Shown: positions 52,068 through 60,928, numbered from the stretch's first letter. The stretch: DNA of 64,000 nt from Pseudomonas sp. SLFW (GCF_009905615.1 NZ_JAAAKW010000016.1:53298-117297), one strand, 5' to 3'. Translations and numbers: made by a program. Notes: a model not told the origin generated them from the sequence alone.

Positions 52068-52808
52068 GTGCAGCAAGAACCCTGGCAGGTGCTGATCGTT
52101 GAGGATGACCTTCGGCTGGCCGAACTGACCCGCGATTACCTTGAGAACAATGGCCTGCAAGTGAGCCTGGAGGGCGATGGCGCGCGGGCGGCGAGGCGCA
52201 TTGTCGAGGAGCAGCCGGATCTGGTGATTCTCGACCTCATGCTTCCCGGCGAAGACGGCTTGAGCATTTGCCGCAAGGTGCGCGCCGACTACGACGGGCC
52301 GATCCTCATGCTGACGGCCCGGACCGACGACAGCGATCAGGTGTTGGGGCTGGATATGGGCGCCGATGATTTCGTCTGCAAACCCGTGCACCCCCGTGTG
52401 TTGCTGGCGCGCATTCATGCGCTGTTGCGGCGCAGCGACACGCCTGACACCCCTGCGCAAGAATCACGGCGGCTGACCTTCGGTCCTTTGGTCGTGGACA
52501 ACGCCCTGCGCGAAGCCTCGCTAAACGGCACCGGCATCGAGCTGACCAGCGCCGAGTTCGATCTGTTGTGGCTACTGGTGAGCAACGCCGGGCGCATTTT
52601 ATCCCGCGAGGAAATCTTCACCGCCCTGCGCGGCGTCGGTTATGACGGGCAGGACCGCTCCATCGACGTGCGCATCTCCAAAATCCGCCCCAGAATCGGT
52701 GACGACCCCATTCACCCACGGCTGATCAAAACCGTGCGCAACAAGGGTTACCTGTTCGTGCCGGAAGCGGCGAAAGAAATGAGCGTCTTCGCCCGGGCCG
52801 AGCGATGA
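52068..52808 (+). CDS. OmpR-family response regulator, RstA-like
   Basis: 246 aa from GTG 52068 (AGGAG ~10 nt upstream). The receiver domain has IVEDD, the phospho-acceptor Asp in VILDLMLPGEDG (about residue 55), T in LTAR and K in VCKPVHP. The C-terminal winged helix ends DVRISKIRPRIGDDPIHPRLIKTVRNKGYLF. Most like RstA. It overlaps the kinase gene by 4 nt (ATGA), so both are produced together; the third gene of the operon encodes a FhuF-type reductase. Confidence 0.88.
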   Translation: MQQEPWQVLIVEDDLRLAELTRDYLENNGLQVSLEGDGARAARRIVEEQPDLVILDLMLPGEDGLSICRKVRADYDGPILMLTARTDDSDQVLGLDMGADDFVCKPVHPRVLLARIHALLRRSDTPDTPAQESRRLTFGPLVVDNALREASLNGTGIELTSAEFDLLWLLVSNAGRILSREEIFTALRGVGYDGQDRSIDVRISKIRPRIGDDPIHPRLIKTVRNKGYLFVPEAAKEMSVFARAER

Positions 52809-54445
52809 ATTCGATCTTCCTGCGAATCTACGGCGGCATGCTCGGCGTGTTGGTGCTGGTCGCGCTGCTCGGCGTACTGACGCTGCACCTGGCTAACAAG
52901 GTGCGCAGCGAGCAATACCGCGAACAACTGGCCCACGGCACGTTTGCCCTGATGGGGGACAACCTCAAGGCGATGGATGGCATTGAACGCACCCGCGCCT
53001 TGGCGGTGTGGGAACGTTTGCTGGGCATTCCCCTTGAACTGGAAACCGCCGAACAGGCGCATCTGGACGGCGGGGCGCGCAATCGTTTGAGCCGCGATCA
53101 AGTGGTGGTCGAACAGACTGGCCCCCATGCCGCCCGTGTGTTTCGCGAAGTCGAACCCAGCGCACCCGGTAAACCCGGCAGTGCTCTGCTGTTGACCGGC
53201 GAGGTGCAGCAGATCAGCGAGCAACTGGCCCGTGCGACGATTTTTCTGCTGCTCGATGAATTGGTGCGTTTCCCCGTCGATGAGCAGCCGGTGCGTCTGG
53301 AAACCCTGCGTGTGAGCAAGGGCTTCGGCTTCGACATGCACCTGATCAAGCTGGAAAAAGCCGACGTGGACGATGACCAGCGGCGGCGCATTGACGAAGG
53401 CGACACAGTCATGGCGCTGGGCAAGGGCGGCGATTCGATCCGCGTCCTGTCCGGCGTCGGCGAAACCCCGTGGGTGCTGGAAATTGGCCCGCTGTACCAG
53501 ATGAATCCCTATCCGCCCGAGCTGCTGGTGCTGATCGCATTCCTTGGGCTGTGTCTGATCGGTTTGGTGGTGTATCTGTTGGTGCGTCGGCTAGAGCGTC
53601 GTCTTCGAGGGCTGGAAGCGGCGGCCACGCAGATCGCCCAGGGCAGCCTGGAAACCCGCGTGCCGGAAACCGGCGCCGACTCGGTGGGGCGGCTGGCCTC
53701 GGCGTTCAACGGTATGGCCGAGCATTTGCAGCGTTCATTGACCATTCAGCGCGAACTGGTGCGTGCCGTGTCTCACGAGCTGCGCACGCCGGTGGCGCGC
53801 CTGCGTTTCGGCCTGGAGATGATCAGCGATGCCAGCACCCCGGAGGCGCGGCACAAGTACATGGTCGGGATGGACAACGACATTCAGGACCTCGACAAAC
53901 TGGTGGACGAGATGTTGACCTATGCGCGGCTGGAGCAGGGTTCGCCGACCCTGAGTTTTCAGCGTGTCGACCTCGACGCCTTGATTGATCAGGTCATCAC
54001 CGAACTGGCGCCGCTGCGCGCCAATGTGCGGGTGTCGCGTGGGATTTGTGTTTCCGTCAACGAAGACGCCTTGGAAGGCGATGAAGCCTGGGTCGAGGCC
54101 GAACCGCGCTATCTGCACCGGGCCTTGCAGAATCTGGTGAGCAACGCGATGCGTCACGCTGAGTCCGAGGTGCGTATCGGCTTTCAATTGAGCCAGGCGC
54201 GTTGCCGCATCGATGTTGAAGACGACGGCCCCGGTGTCCCGGAAACCGCATGGGAGCGGATTTTTACGCCGTTCATGCGCCTGGACGATAGCCGGACGAG
54301 GGCGTCGGGTGGTCATGGGTTGGGGCTGTCGATCGTGCGGCGCATCGTGCATTGGCACGGTGGACGGGCGTTGATCGGTCGCAGTCAAGCGTTGGGCGGC
54401 GCGTGTTTCAGCCTGACCTGGCCCCGTCAGCAGGGGGATGTGTGA
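52805..54445 (+). CDS. Sensor histidine kinase, RstB-like
   Basis: 546 aa. Membrane helix 1 at ~8-28 (GGMLGVLVLVALLGVLTL), a periplasmic sensor of ~200 residues, helix 2 at ~238-258 (LLVLIAFLGLCLIGLVVYLLV), HAMP, then the H-box VSHELRTPVARLRFGLEM (His near 321), N-box NLVSNAMRHAE, G1 DDGPGVP and G2 GHGLGLSIV. Phosphorylates the upstream RstA-like regulator. Overlaps its neighbours at both ends by 4 nt. Confidence 0.9.
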   Translation: MNSIFLRIYGGMLGVLVLVALLGVLTLHLANKVRSEQYREQLAHGTFALMGDNLKAMDGIERTRALAVWERLLGIPLELETAEQAHLDGGARNRLSRDQVVVEQTGPHAARVFREVEPSAPGKPGSALLLTGEVQQISEQLARATIFLLLDELVRFPVDEQPVRLETLRVSKGFGFDMHLIKLEKADVDDDQRRRIDEGDTVMALGKGGDSIRVLSGVGETPWVLEIGPLYQMNPYPPELLVLIAFLGLCLIGLVVYLLVRRLERRLRGLEAAATQIAQGSLETRVPETGADSVGRLASAFNGMAEHLQRSLTIQRELVRAVSHELRTPVARLRFGLEMISDASTPEARHKYMVGMDNDIQDLDKLVDEMLTYARLEQGSPTLSFQRVDLDALIDQVITELAPLRANVRVSRGICVSVNEDALEGDEAWVEAEPRYLHRALQNLVSNAMRHAESEVRIGFQLSQARCRIDVEDDGPGVPETAWERIFTPFMRLDDSRTRASGGHGLGLSIVRRIVHWHGGRALIGRSQALGGACFSLTWPRQQGDV

Positions 54446-55155
54446 CGCAGGACATCTTTAAAGGGCCTTTCGCGGGATTCGGCGAAACGTGGGTTCAGGA
54501 CGATGGCCGCCCTGTGATTCCGCTGCCGGAGTTGTTGTGCGACGAGGTGCTGGATCGGCTGCTGATGCAGGTCTACGGCCCGGAACTGATGCCCGAGAAG
54601 CTGCCGGTGCTGGTGTCGCAGTGGTTCAAGTTCTACGCCATGCAGTTGATCCCTCCCGTGGTAGTGGCGAGTCTGGTGAAGGGGATGAGCTGGTCATTGG
54701 CGCTGGATGATCTGGCGTTTGCCCTGCATGAGCGGGGTTTTCTCGACGGGGTTCGATTTGAAGGGGAGGCGTTTCAGGCGTCGGATTCCATAGATCCCTT
54801 CGAGCGATTCGCGCCGCTGCTGGACAACCTGCAACAGGTGATCGAGCGGTTAAATGCCTATGGCAGCCTTGCATCGGCGGTGTTGTGGAGCAGTGCCGGG
54901 GATTATCTGGAGACGTGCCTGCGGCAACTGGCGCAAGTCGATGCTGCAGCTGCCGAGGTCGGTCATGGCTTGCTGAATCGGCGGTTTCGGCCAGATGGGA
55001 CGCGCAATCCACTGTTCAAGACCATTACCTATAAAGAAGGGGCCGAAGGGCAATCGATTCGGCAGCGACGCAGTTGTTGTTTGAGTTACCGGGTGGAATG
55101 GGTGGGCCGGTGTGAGCATTGTCCATTGCAAGGGCGACCAGACGCAGCGGGTTGA
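54442..55155 (+). CDS. FhuF-type siderophore-iron reductase
   Basis: 237 aa from GTG 54442, overlapping the kinase stop (GTGA). The body QWFKFYAMQLIPPVVVASLV matches the FhuF N-terminal region, and the C-terminus has the 2Fe-2S motif RRSCCLSYRV...RCEHCPL (CC-x10-C-x2-C), the hallmark of FhuF. It reduces Fe3+ in cytoplasmic ferric hydroxamate siderophores. Its place as third gene of an rstAB-like operon suggests that the two-component system governs iron release; a REP doublet begins at the base after its stop. Confidence 0.88.
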   Translation: MTQDIFKGPFAGFGETWVQDDGRPVIPLPELLCDEVLDRLLMQVYGPELMPEKLPVLVSQWFKFYAMQLIPPVVVASLVKGMSWSLALDDLAFALHERGFLDGVRFEGEAFQASDSIDPFERFAPLLDNLQQVIERLNAYGSLASAVLWSSAGDYLETCLRQLAQVDAAAAEVGHGLLNRRFRPDGTRNPLFKTITYKEGAEGQSIRQRRSCCLSYRVEWVGRCEHCPLQGRPDAAG

Positions 55156-55249
55156 CCTGTGGGAGCGAATTCATTCGCGAAAGATCGCTCAGATCACCTC
55201 TCAGTGTCGCTTGATCCACCGCTTCGCGAATGAATCCGCTCCCACTGGG
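55156..55249. repeat. REP doublet abutting fhuF-like stop
   Basis: cctgtgggagcgaattcattcg and the inverted cgaatgaatccgctccca, beginning immediately after the stop codon at 55153-55155 and filling the gap to the convergent pcpS gene. Confidence 0.87.
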
Positions 55250-55277
55250 GATTTACATCCGCCGGGATATCACGGGG

Positions 55278-56006
55278 TCAATTGGCAATCGCCACCAGAC
55301 TCAACAACTGCCCCCCCTCCACGCTGAACTGCGCGTCGAGTTCCTTGCCGCTGTGCCACTCCTCCGACAACTCAATCTTCAATCTCAGCCTGGCCGTGCC
55401 CGTTTCCGTCCAGCCCAACAATTCAGCGTCTTCGAAATAGAAGCGCTTGAGCACGAGGGGGTAGAGCGCCTTGAACAGCGCTTCCTTGAGGGAGAAGGTC
55501 AAGGTCACATGCAGCGCGATCTGGTGTTCGGGGCCGGCGGCCATGCGTTGCAGTTCGTCGGCGGTGAGGATTTCCCCGGCGAGTCTTGAGGCCCGCTCGG
55601 TGGTCATCAACTGTTCGACGTCCATGCCCAGCCCGCGCCAGTCTCGCTTGTTCGCGACGACGGCGGCGGCCCATCCGGTGCTGTGGGTGATCGAGCCGCA
55701 CAGGTCGTTTGGCCAGATCGGGGCGCGATCTTCGCCAATCAAGGGCACGTGTTGACGGCCGTCAAGCCGGTGCATCGCTTCCCGTGCGCAGAGGCGTCCC
55801 GCGAGAAATTCGGTCTGACGTTTGGCGACCGAGCGTTGAATGTTGACGGGTGGTTCGATCAAGCAGCGCTGGAAGTCGCCGTCGACGAGCTTTTGCGGGT
55901 CGAATGGGGTGCTGACCAAAACCACGTTGGCCAATGGAAATGGAAGCGGCCAGTGGGCGGTGAGGGTGGGGCAGCAGTCAGGGAGGCTTGGCGTCATGGG
56001 CGGCAT
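55278..56006 (-). CDS. pcpS: 4'-phosphopantetheinyl transferase (PcpS/EntD-type)
   Basis: 242 aa from ATG 56006 (an ATG 9 codons upstream and one 3 codons downstream are also in frame). Family motifs: KRQTEFLAGRLCAREAM, GSITHSTGWAAAVVA, GMDVEQLM with the Mg2+-binding D-x-E, and FSLKEALFKALYP. It transfers phosphopantetheine from CoA to carrier proteins; in Pseudomonas a single broad-range enzyme serves both fatty acid synthesis and NRPS/PKS (siderophores). Monocistronic by context. Confidence 0.9.
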   Translation of the reverse strand: MPPMTPSLPDCCPTLTAHWPLPFPLANVVLVSTPFDPQKLVDGDFQRCLIEPPVNIQRSVAKRQTEFLAGRLCAREAMHRLDGRQHVPLIGEDRAPIWPNDLCGSITHSTGWAAAVVANKRDWRGLGMDVEQLMTTERASRLAGEILTADELQRMAAGPEHQIALHVTLTFSLKEALFKALYPLVLKRFYFEDAELLGWTETGTARLRLKIELSEEWHSGKELDAQFSVEGGQLLSLVAIAN

Positions 56007-56137
56007 TGTGCCGTGGGATCGTTTGGTTGTCATGGGAACTGGGCATTGAGCCCAATGGCAAAGATCAGCCTGTGGGAATGAGCTTGGTCACGAACACGAT
56101 ATTCCAGTTGCCCCAAATCACTGACTGCACTGGCGCT

Positions 56138-56163
56138 TTCGCGAGCAAGCTCACTCCCACAGG
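56138..56163. repeat. REP half-element
   Basis: Single ttcgcgagcaagctcactcccacagg copy without an obvious partner, between pcpS and the dienelactone hydrolase gene. Confidence 0.75.
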
Positions 56164-56193
56164 GACGAGAATCAATCCGAATCTCAGATCGGC

Positions 56194-57009
56194 TTACAAC
56201 GTCGAATTCTTCGCAAACTGCTCTTTCAGGAACGCCTTCATGTCAGCCCACGAGCTCATGTCGGCGGTCTGGTTGTAGCCGATGTCCGGACCGCCATGGT
56301 CGCCGTGGCTCAGCTTGTCGGCGTCGGGGTTAGTGAAGCCGTGTTTGGCGCCGTCGATGCCGACGAATTTGTAGTCAGCCTTGGCGGCGTCCATTTCCTT
56401 CTTGAAGTCCGCGACGTTCTGCGGGGTGACCATGGTGTCGCCATTGCCGTGCTCAATCAGCATCGGCGTTTTGGTCACGCCTTCCTTGGCTGGGCTTTTG
56501 GTGGTCAGCGCGCCATGGAAACTGACGACGGCGGCCAAGGGTTCCCCACGACGTGCCGCATCCAGCACCACGCCACCGCCGAAGCAGTAGCCGATCGCAG
56601 CGATTTTCTGCGGGTTGGTTTCAGGCTGCTTCTTCAACTGCTCAAGGCCCGCGTCGAAGCGCTTGGCCGAAGCGCCAGCGTCTGCGGTGGCGGCTTGCAT
56701 GAAGGCCATGGCGTCTTTCGGGTGTTCGGTGTTCTTGCCTTCGCCGTACATGTCGATGGCCATGGCGCTGTAGCCCAATACGGCCAGATCGCGGGCGCGA
56801 CGCTTGGCGTAATCGTTCAGGCCCCACCATTCATGCACCACCACGATGCCCGGACGCGGACCCTTGATCGCGTCGTCGTAAGCGTAATAGCCCACCAACT
56901 TCGTGCCGTCGGCGGCCTGATAGTCGAGGGTGCGGGTTTTCACTTCGGCCTGGGCCAGTCCAGCCAGGCACATGAGCGTGAGGGCCATCAGTAAACGCAT
57001 GGAACGCAT
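56194..57009 (-). CDS. Exported dienelactone hydrolase family protein
   Basis: 271 aa with signal peptide (LLMALTLMCLAGLAQA). Alpha/beta-hydrolase with the DLH triad: nucleophile Cys in GYCFGGG, Asp in HGNGDTMV and His in AKHGFTNP; VHEWWGLNDYAKRRARDLA is the typical family N-terminal motif. GGAGAGAGAC before ATG 57009 fixes the start. Export suggests a general periplasmic esterase rather than a catabolic chloro-aromatic enzyme; no ring-cleavage genes are adjacent. Confidence 0.87.
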   Translation of the reverse strand: MRSMRLLMALTLMCLAGLAQAEVKTRTLDYQAADGTKLVGYYAYDDAIKGPRPGIVVVHEWWGLNDYAKRRARDLAVLGYSAMAIDMYGEGKNTEHPKDAMAFMQAATADAGASAKRFDAGLEQLKKQPETNPQKIAAIGYCFGGGVVLDAARRGEPLAAVVSFHGALTTKSPAKEGVTKTPMLIEHGNGDTMVTPQNVADFKKEMDAAKADYKFVGIDGAKHGFTNPDADKLSHGDHGGPDIGYNQTADMSSWADMKAFLKEQFAKNSTL

Positions 57010-57125
57010 GTCTCTCTCCTTTTCGGGGGTGTCCCCTTTTAGAGGGCTTGATCTTGAGGGCTTCGCCTGGCGTTGAGCCTAGACGATTGTGCCGTACAGG
57101 TTCCGACCCCGTGCGGTACATATGT

Positions 57126-57164
57126 GTTCAGCCGACGTTCAGAACGTGTTCAGGAGGGGTTCAG
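57126..57164 (+). promoter_or_regulatory. Four tandem PhoP boxes (GTTCAG, 11-bp period)
   Basis: GTTCAG occurs at 57126, 57137, 57148 and 57159, each separated by exactly 5 nt. The direct hexamer repeat with 5-nt spacing is the Pseudomonas PhoP-box pattern. A TATTCT -10-like hexamer follows at 57176, so the last box replaces the -35. It should drive the small secreted gene and phoP-phoQ. Confidence 0.8.
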
Positions 57165-57225
57165 CGCTGGCTGCGTATTCTCGGCCCCGTACCCACCAAG
57201 GCGCCTGGCGCCGGAGGACCTGCAC

Positions 57226-57480
57226 ATGCCGACGATCAACAAGCTCTTTCTGGCGCTGGCGTTTCTGGGTGGCAGCGCTGCCGCACACGCCACTGAAGGC
57301 CGAGCCGACGTTTCCCGTGCCGACGCGGCGAGAAACAGCAAGAAACTGAGCGGGATAATGATGCCGAGCGCGGCTAAACTGTCCGACGCCGCACCGGCGA
57401 TGAGCGGGGCCTACGCGTCGCAGTCGGCCAGCTTGACTCAGAGGCCGGACAATTATTTGCCCGTTCATCACCGGTTGTAA
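57226..57480 (+). CDS. Small secreted protein upstream of phoPQ
   Basis: 84 aa with signal peptide (INKLFLALAFLGGSAAAHA) and a Ser/Ala-rich mature part lacking cysteines. GGAGG precedes ATG 57226. It occupies the position that oprH has in the P. aeruginosa oprH-phoP-phoQ operon but is far shorter than OprH (~200 aa) and shows no beta-barrel pattern. With four PhoP boxes upstream and phoP 57 nt downstream, it is probably the first gene of a PhoP-autoregulated, Mg2+-responsive operon. Function unknown. Confidence 0.75.
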   Translation: MPTINKLFLALAFLGGSAAAHATEGRADVSRADAARNSKKLSGIMMPSAAKLSDAAPAMSGAYASQSASLTQRPDNYLPVHHRL

Positions 57481-57537
57481 GCCGTCAGCGTTCAAGGATC
57501 ATCAAGCGAGAGGTATGAATGTGCCTGGGAGTGCGTC

Positions 57538-58215
57538 ATGAAACTGCTGGTTGTCGAAGATGAAGCCCTGTTGCGCCATCACTTGCAGACCCGCCTGACC
57601 GAAAGCGGTCACGTGGTCGAAGCGGTGGGCAATGCTGAAGAGGCGCTGTATCAAGCGGGGCAATTCAACCACGATCTGGCGGTGATCGACCTTGGCCTGC
57701 CGGGCATAGGCGGGCTCGACCTGATTCGTCAGCTGCGCGCGCAAAACAAGGCTTTTCCGATTCTGATTCTGACCGCTCGTGGCAATTGGCAGGACAAGGT
57801 CGAAGGGCTGGCCGCAGGCGCTGACGACTACGTGGTCAAGCCGTTTCAATTCGAAGAACTGGAAGCGCGCATGAATGCTCTGCTGCGCCGTTCCAGCGGC
57901 TTCACCCAGTCGACGATCATTGCCGGTCCGCTGACGCTGGACCTCAATCGCAAGCAAGCGTCCATGCACGAGCAGCCGTTGGCGCTGACCGCTTACGAAT
58001 ACCGGATTCTCGAATACCTCATGCGCCACCATCAGCAGGTGGTGCCGAAAGAGCGCCTGATGGAGCAGTTGTACCCGGACGACGACGAGCGTGACCCGAA
58101 CGTGATCGAGGTGCTGGTCGGCCGACTGCGCCGCAAGCTCGAAGGCGCGGACGGCTTCAAGCCGATCGACACCGTCCGAGGCCTGGGTTACCTGTTCACT
58201 GAGCGCTGTCGATGA
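57538..58215 (+). CDS. phoP: PhoP response regulator
   Basis: 225 aa. Nearly identical in pattern to P. aeruginosa PhoP: MKLLVVEDEALLRHHL, phospho-acceptor in VIDLGLPG (D51), LTARGNWQDKVEGLAAGADDYVVKPFQFEELEAR and the winged-helix end DTVRGLGYLFTERCR. It responds to low Mg2+ and cationic peptides with PhoQ, activating lipid A modification and efflux genes. It overlaps phoQ by 4 nt and lies behind a cluster of PhoP boxes, implying positive autoregulation. Confidence 0.96.
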   Translation: MKLLVVEDEALLRHHLQTRLTESGHVVEAVGNAEEALYQAGQFNHDLAVIDLGLPGIGGLDLIRQLRAQNKAFPILILTARGNWQDKVEGLAAGADDYVVKPFQFEELEARMNALLRRSSGFTQSTIIAGPLTLDLNRKQASMHEQPLALTAYEYRILEYLMRHHQQVVPKERLMEQLYPDDDERDPNVIEVLVGRLRRKLEGADGFKPIDTVRGLGYLFTERCR

Positions 58216-59555
58216 TTCGATCGCTCCGCGTCCGGCTGATGCTGGCCGCCGCAACCTTGGCGGTCATCTTCATGCTGTTGATGTTGCCTGCGTTACAGAG
58301 CGCCTTCAGCCTGGCGCTCGAAAGCTCCATCGAGAAACGCCTGGCGTCGGACGTCACGACGCTGATTTCCGCTGCCCGGGTCGAAGACGATCGGCTGATG
58401 ATGCCGACGCTGCTTCCCGGCGAACAATTCAGCCTGCCCGACAGCCGTTTGCTCGGGTACATCTATAACCGGGCCGGCAAGCTGGTCTGGCGTTCTCGCG
58501 CCACCGAAGACGAAGCCATCGACTACCAGCCGCGCTATGACGGGCTGGGCACCGAGTTCGCCAAGATCCGTCAGGCGGACGGCGAAGAATTCTTCGTGTA
58601 TGACGTGGAAATCAAGCTGCTCGGCGGGCGCAACGCGGCCTACAGCATCGTGGCGGTGCAACCCGTTCGCGAATACCAACAGACGATTTCCGGCCTGCGC
58701 GAGAAGCTGTACCTGGGCTTTGGCGGCGCCTTGTTGGTGTTGCTGATTCTGCTGTGGGTCGGCCTGACGTGGAGCCTCCGGGCGCTCAAGGGCATGAGTC
58801 AGGAACTGGACCAGGTCGAAGAGGGCTCGCGGGAAGGTCTCAGTGAAAAGCACCCCAGCGAACTGCTGCGCCTGACCGGCTCCCTCAACCGCCTGCTGCG
58901 CAGCGAGCGCGAGCAGCGGACGCGTTACCGCGACTCCCTCGGTGACTTGGCCCACAGCCTTAAAACGCCGCTGGCCGTGTTGCAGGGCGTCAGCGAGAAC
59001 ATCGCCAAGCGCCCGGAAGACCTTGAGCAAGCGCGCATTCTGCAGTCGCAGATCGAGCGCATGAGCCAGCAGATTGGCTATCAATTGCAACGCGCGAGCT
59101 TGCGCAAGAGTGGGTTGGTACGCCATCACGTGGCCTTGAAGCCTGTGGTCGAGAGTTTGTGCAACACGCTGGAGAAGGTCTATCGCGACAAGCGGGTCAA
59201 TGTCACGTTTGACTTGCCGGACGACAGCCAGGTGCAAATGGAGGAAGGCGCGTTGCTGGAAATGCTCGGCAACCTGCTGGAAAACGCCTATCGCCTGTGC
59301 CTGGGCGAAGTGCGGGTGAGCTGGCAGCCGTCGGTGATGGGCGATGTCTTGCTCATCGAAGACGACGGTCCCGGTGTGCCGCAGAGCCAGCGTGCCCGGA
59401 TTCTGGAACGCGGTGAGCGGCTGGACCGGCAGAATCCGGGGCAAGGGATCGGGTTGGCGGTGGTCAAGGACATCATTGAAAGCTACGGCGCGCAGTTGAC
59501 GTTGGGCGAGTCGAACCTGGGGGGCGCGGCGTTCAGGATTCAGTTTGCGATATGA
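58212..59555 (+). CDS. phoQ: PhoQ sensor kinase
   Basis: 447 aa. Membrane helix 1 (residues ~7-30), a PhoQ-type periplasmic sensor with an acidic stretch (RATEDEAIDYQPRYDG; DGEEFFVYDVEI), helix 2 (~172-192, LLVLLILLWVGLTWSL), HAMP, H-box LAHSLKTPLAVLQGV, N-box LGNLLENAYRLC, DDGPGVP and GQGIGLAVV. Senses divalent cations and phosphorylates PhoP. The 4-nt ATGA overlap couples translation. A REP doublet starts 16 nt after its stop. Confidence 0.94.
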   Translation: MIRSLRVRLMLAAATLAVIFMLLMLPALQSAFSLALESSIEKRLASDVTTLISAARVEDDRLMMPTLLPGEQFSLPDSRLLGYIYNRAGKLVWRSRATEDEAIDYQPRYDGLGTEFAKIRQADGEEFFVYDVEIKLLGGRNAAYSIVAVQPVREYQQTISGLREKLYLGFGGALLVLLILLWVGLTWSLRALKGMSQELDQVEEGSREGLSEKHPSELLRLTGSLNRLLRSEREQRTRYRDSLGDLAHSLKTPLAVLQGVSENIAKRPEDLEQARILQSQIERMSQQIGYQLQRASLRKSGLVRHHVALKPVVESLCNTLEKVYRDKRVNVTFDLPDDSQVQMEEGALLEMLGNLLENAYRLCLGEVRVSWQPSVMGDVLLIEDDGPGVPQSQRARILERGERLDRQNPGQGIGLAVVKDIIESYGAQLTLGESNLGGAAFRIQFAI

Positions 59556-59570
59556 GCCACGTCAGACTCC

Positions 59571-59708
59571 CCTGTAGGAGCGTGGCTTGTCCCGCGACCG
59601 GCTGCGCAGCAGTCGTAACTCCTGATGACGGGGCATTCCTGACACGCCGCATCTACCGGCTTTACGACGACTTCGTCGCCGGTCGCGGGACAAGCCACGC
59701 TCCTCCAG
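59571..59708. repeat. REP doublet overlapping the 3' end of an AraC-type gene
   Basis: cctgtaggagcgtggcttgt and acaagccacgctcctccag form long inverted arms ~100 nt apart, each with the internal cccgcgaccgg/ccggtcgcggg dyad. The right arm lies inside the coding region of the AraC-type gene, supplying its last residues. Confidence 0.85.
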
Positions 59709-60723
59709 TAGGGTGGGCGGGGCATCGATCCCCCTGCGCGCGATACGCTCCCGGTGTCAGCCCGGTCCACTTCTTGAACGCACGATGAAACGCCGACGGC
59801 TCGGAAAAGCCCAATTGCTCGGCGATCTCTTGCAGGGAATGGTCTGCCTGCCCCAGGTGATAAATCGCCATGTCCCGCCGCAACTCGTCCTTTAATCCCT
59901 GAAAGCTCGTGCCTTCTTCTCGGAGGTGGCGGCGCAGGGTCTGGGGGCTGATGTGCAGGTGATCGGCGGCGATTTCCAGGTCTGGCCAGCGTTGGCAGTC
60001 CCGGCTTAGCAACCTGCGCAACTGACTGCTGAGGCTGTCGCCCTCGTCCGGCCGCGCCAGCAGGTCAGCGGGGGAGCGTTCGAGAAAGCGCTTCAGCGTG
60101 CGCTCGTCCTGTAACAGCGGCAGGTCCAGGTAGCGGGCGTGAAAGGTCAGCGCGGTCTGCGGGGCATCGAACTGGATCGGGCAATAGAACAGCAGATCGT
60201 ATTCGGCGCTGTGGGCGGGGGCGGGGCAGGCGAACGTGGCCTGTTCCAGCCGGATGCGTTGCCCGATCAGCCAACTCGCCAGCCGGTGCCAGATGACCAG
60301 CAGCGACTCGCTGAGAAAGTGCGCCGGATCGCGCAGGCTTGATTCGTCCAGACACAACCGGACCTCGTCGCTGTCACGTTCCAGGCTCAAGCGTGGGGCG
60401 TCCGGAAACAGTCCATAAAATAAGAAGCCCCGCTGCAGCGCCTTGTCCAGCGTGCGGCAGTGAATCACCGCGTGGCACATCATCGCAAAGGTGCCGCGCT
60501 TGCTCGGGGCGAGCCCAAACCCCATGAATTCATCGTCCAGCGCCCGCCACACCCCTTGAATCAGACGTGCGAACTGCTCCGGGGCGATCCGCGCCCGAGG
60601 CTCGTTCAACAGTTCGGGCTGAATGCCCGCCTGTTCGAGAATCGGCGCGCAATCGAGCTGATAGCGCTTTGCACCTTGCAGCACGGCGCGGGCGAAATGG
60701 CTGGCGATGGTTCGATGGCGCAT
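59662..60723 (-). CDS. AraC-family regulator (Arabinose_bd/OruR-like sensor plus HTH)
   Basis: 353 aa from ATG 60723. The N-terminal ~190 residues fit the 'arabinose-binding' AraC subgroup (FARAVLQGAKRYQLDCAPILEQAGI...FGLAPSKRGTFAMMCHAVIHCRTLDKALQRGFLFYGLF); the C-terminal HTH has AADHLHISPQTLRRHLREEGTSFQGLKDELRRDMAIYHL and IAEQLGFSEPSAFHRAFKKWTGLTPGAYR. The last residues (GGAWLVPRPATKSS) are encoded by a REP arm. The open frame continues far upstream through the antisense strand of dctA and is not coding there. Confidence 0.87.
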   Translation of the reverse strand: MRHRTIASHFARAVLQGAKRYQLDCAPILEQAGIQPELLNEPRARIAPEQFARLIQGVWRALDDEFMGFGLAPSKRGTFAMMCHAVIHCRTLDKALQRGFLFYGLFPDAPRLSLERDSDEVRLCLDESSLRDPAHFLSESLLVIWHRLASWLIGQRIRLEQATFACPAPAHSAEYDLLFYCPIQFDAPQTALTFHARYLDLPLLQDERTLKRFLERSPADLLARPDEGDSLSSQLRRLLSRDCQRWPDLEIAADHLHISPQTLRRHLREEGTSFQGLKDELRRDMAIYHLGQADHSLQEIAEQLGFSEPSAFHRAFKKWTGLTPGAYRAQGDRCPAHPTGGAWLVPRPATKSS

Positions 60724-60928
60724 GACAGGCCCGTTGATCTTCACATGGCGAACGGATGAATGGCCGATGGTAGGCAGTGGCAAAGGGATGTCACAAGGCG
60801 GATACCCGCCAATGACCGGGCTATTTTGTCGGGAATGGGCGGAAATCCGCCATCGCTGAATCGAATTGTTGGCTACCGTTAACCGAGCAGTCCATGCCGT
60901 TCGGGGCTTCCGGTGATTTTTTGAAAGA

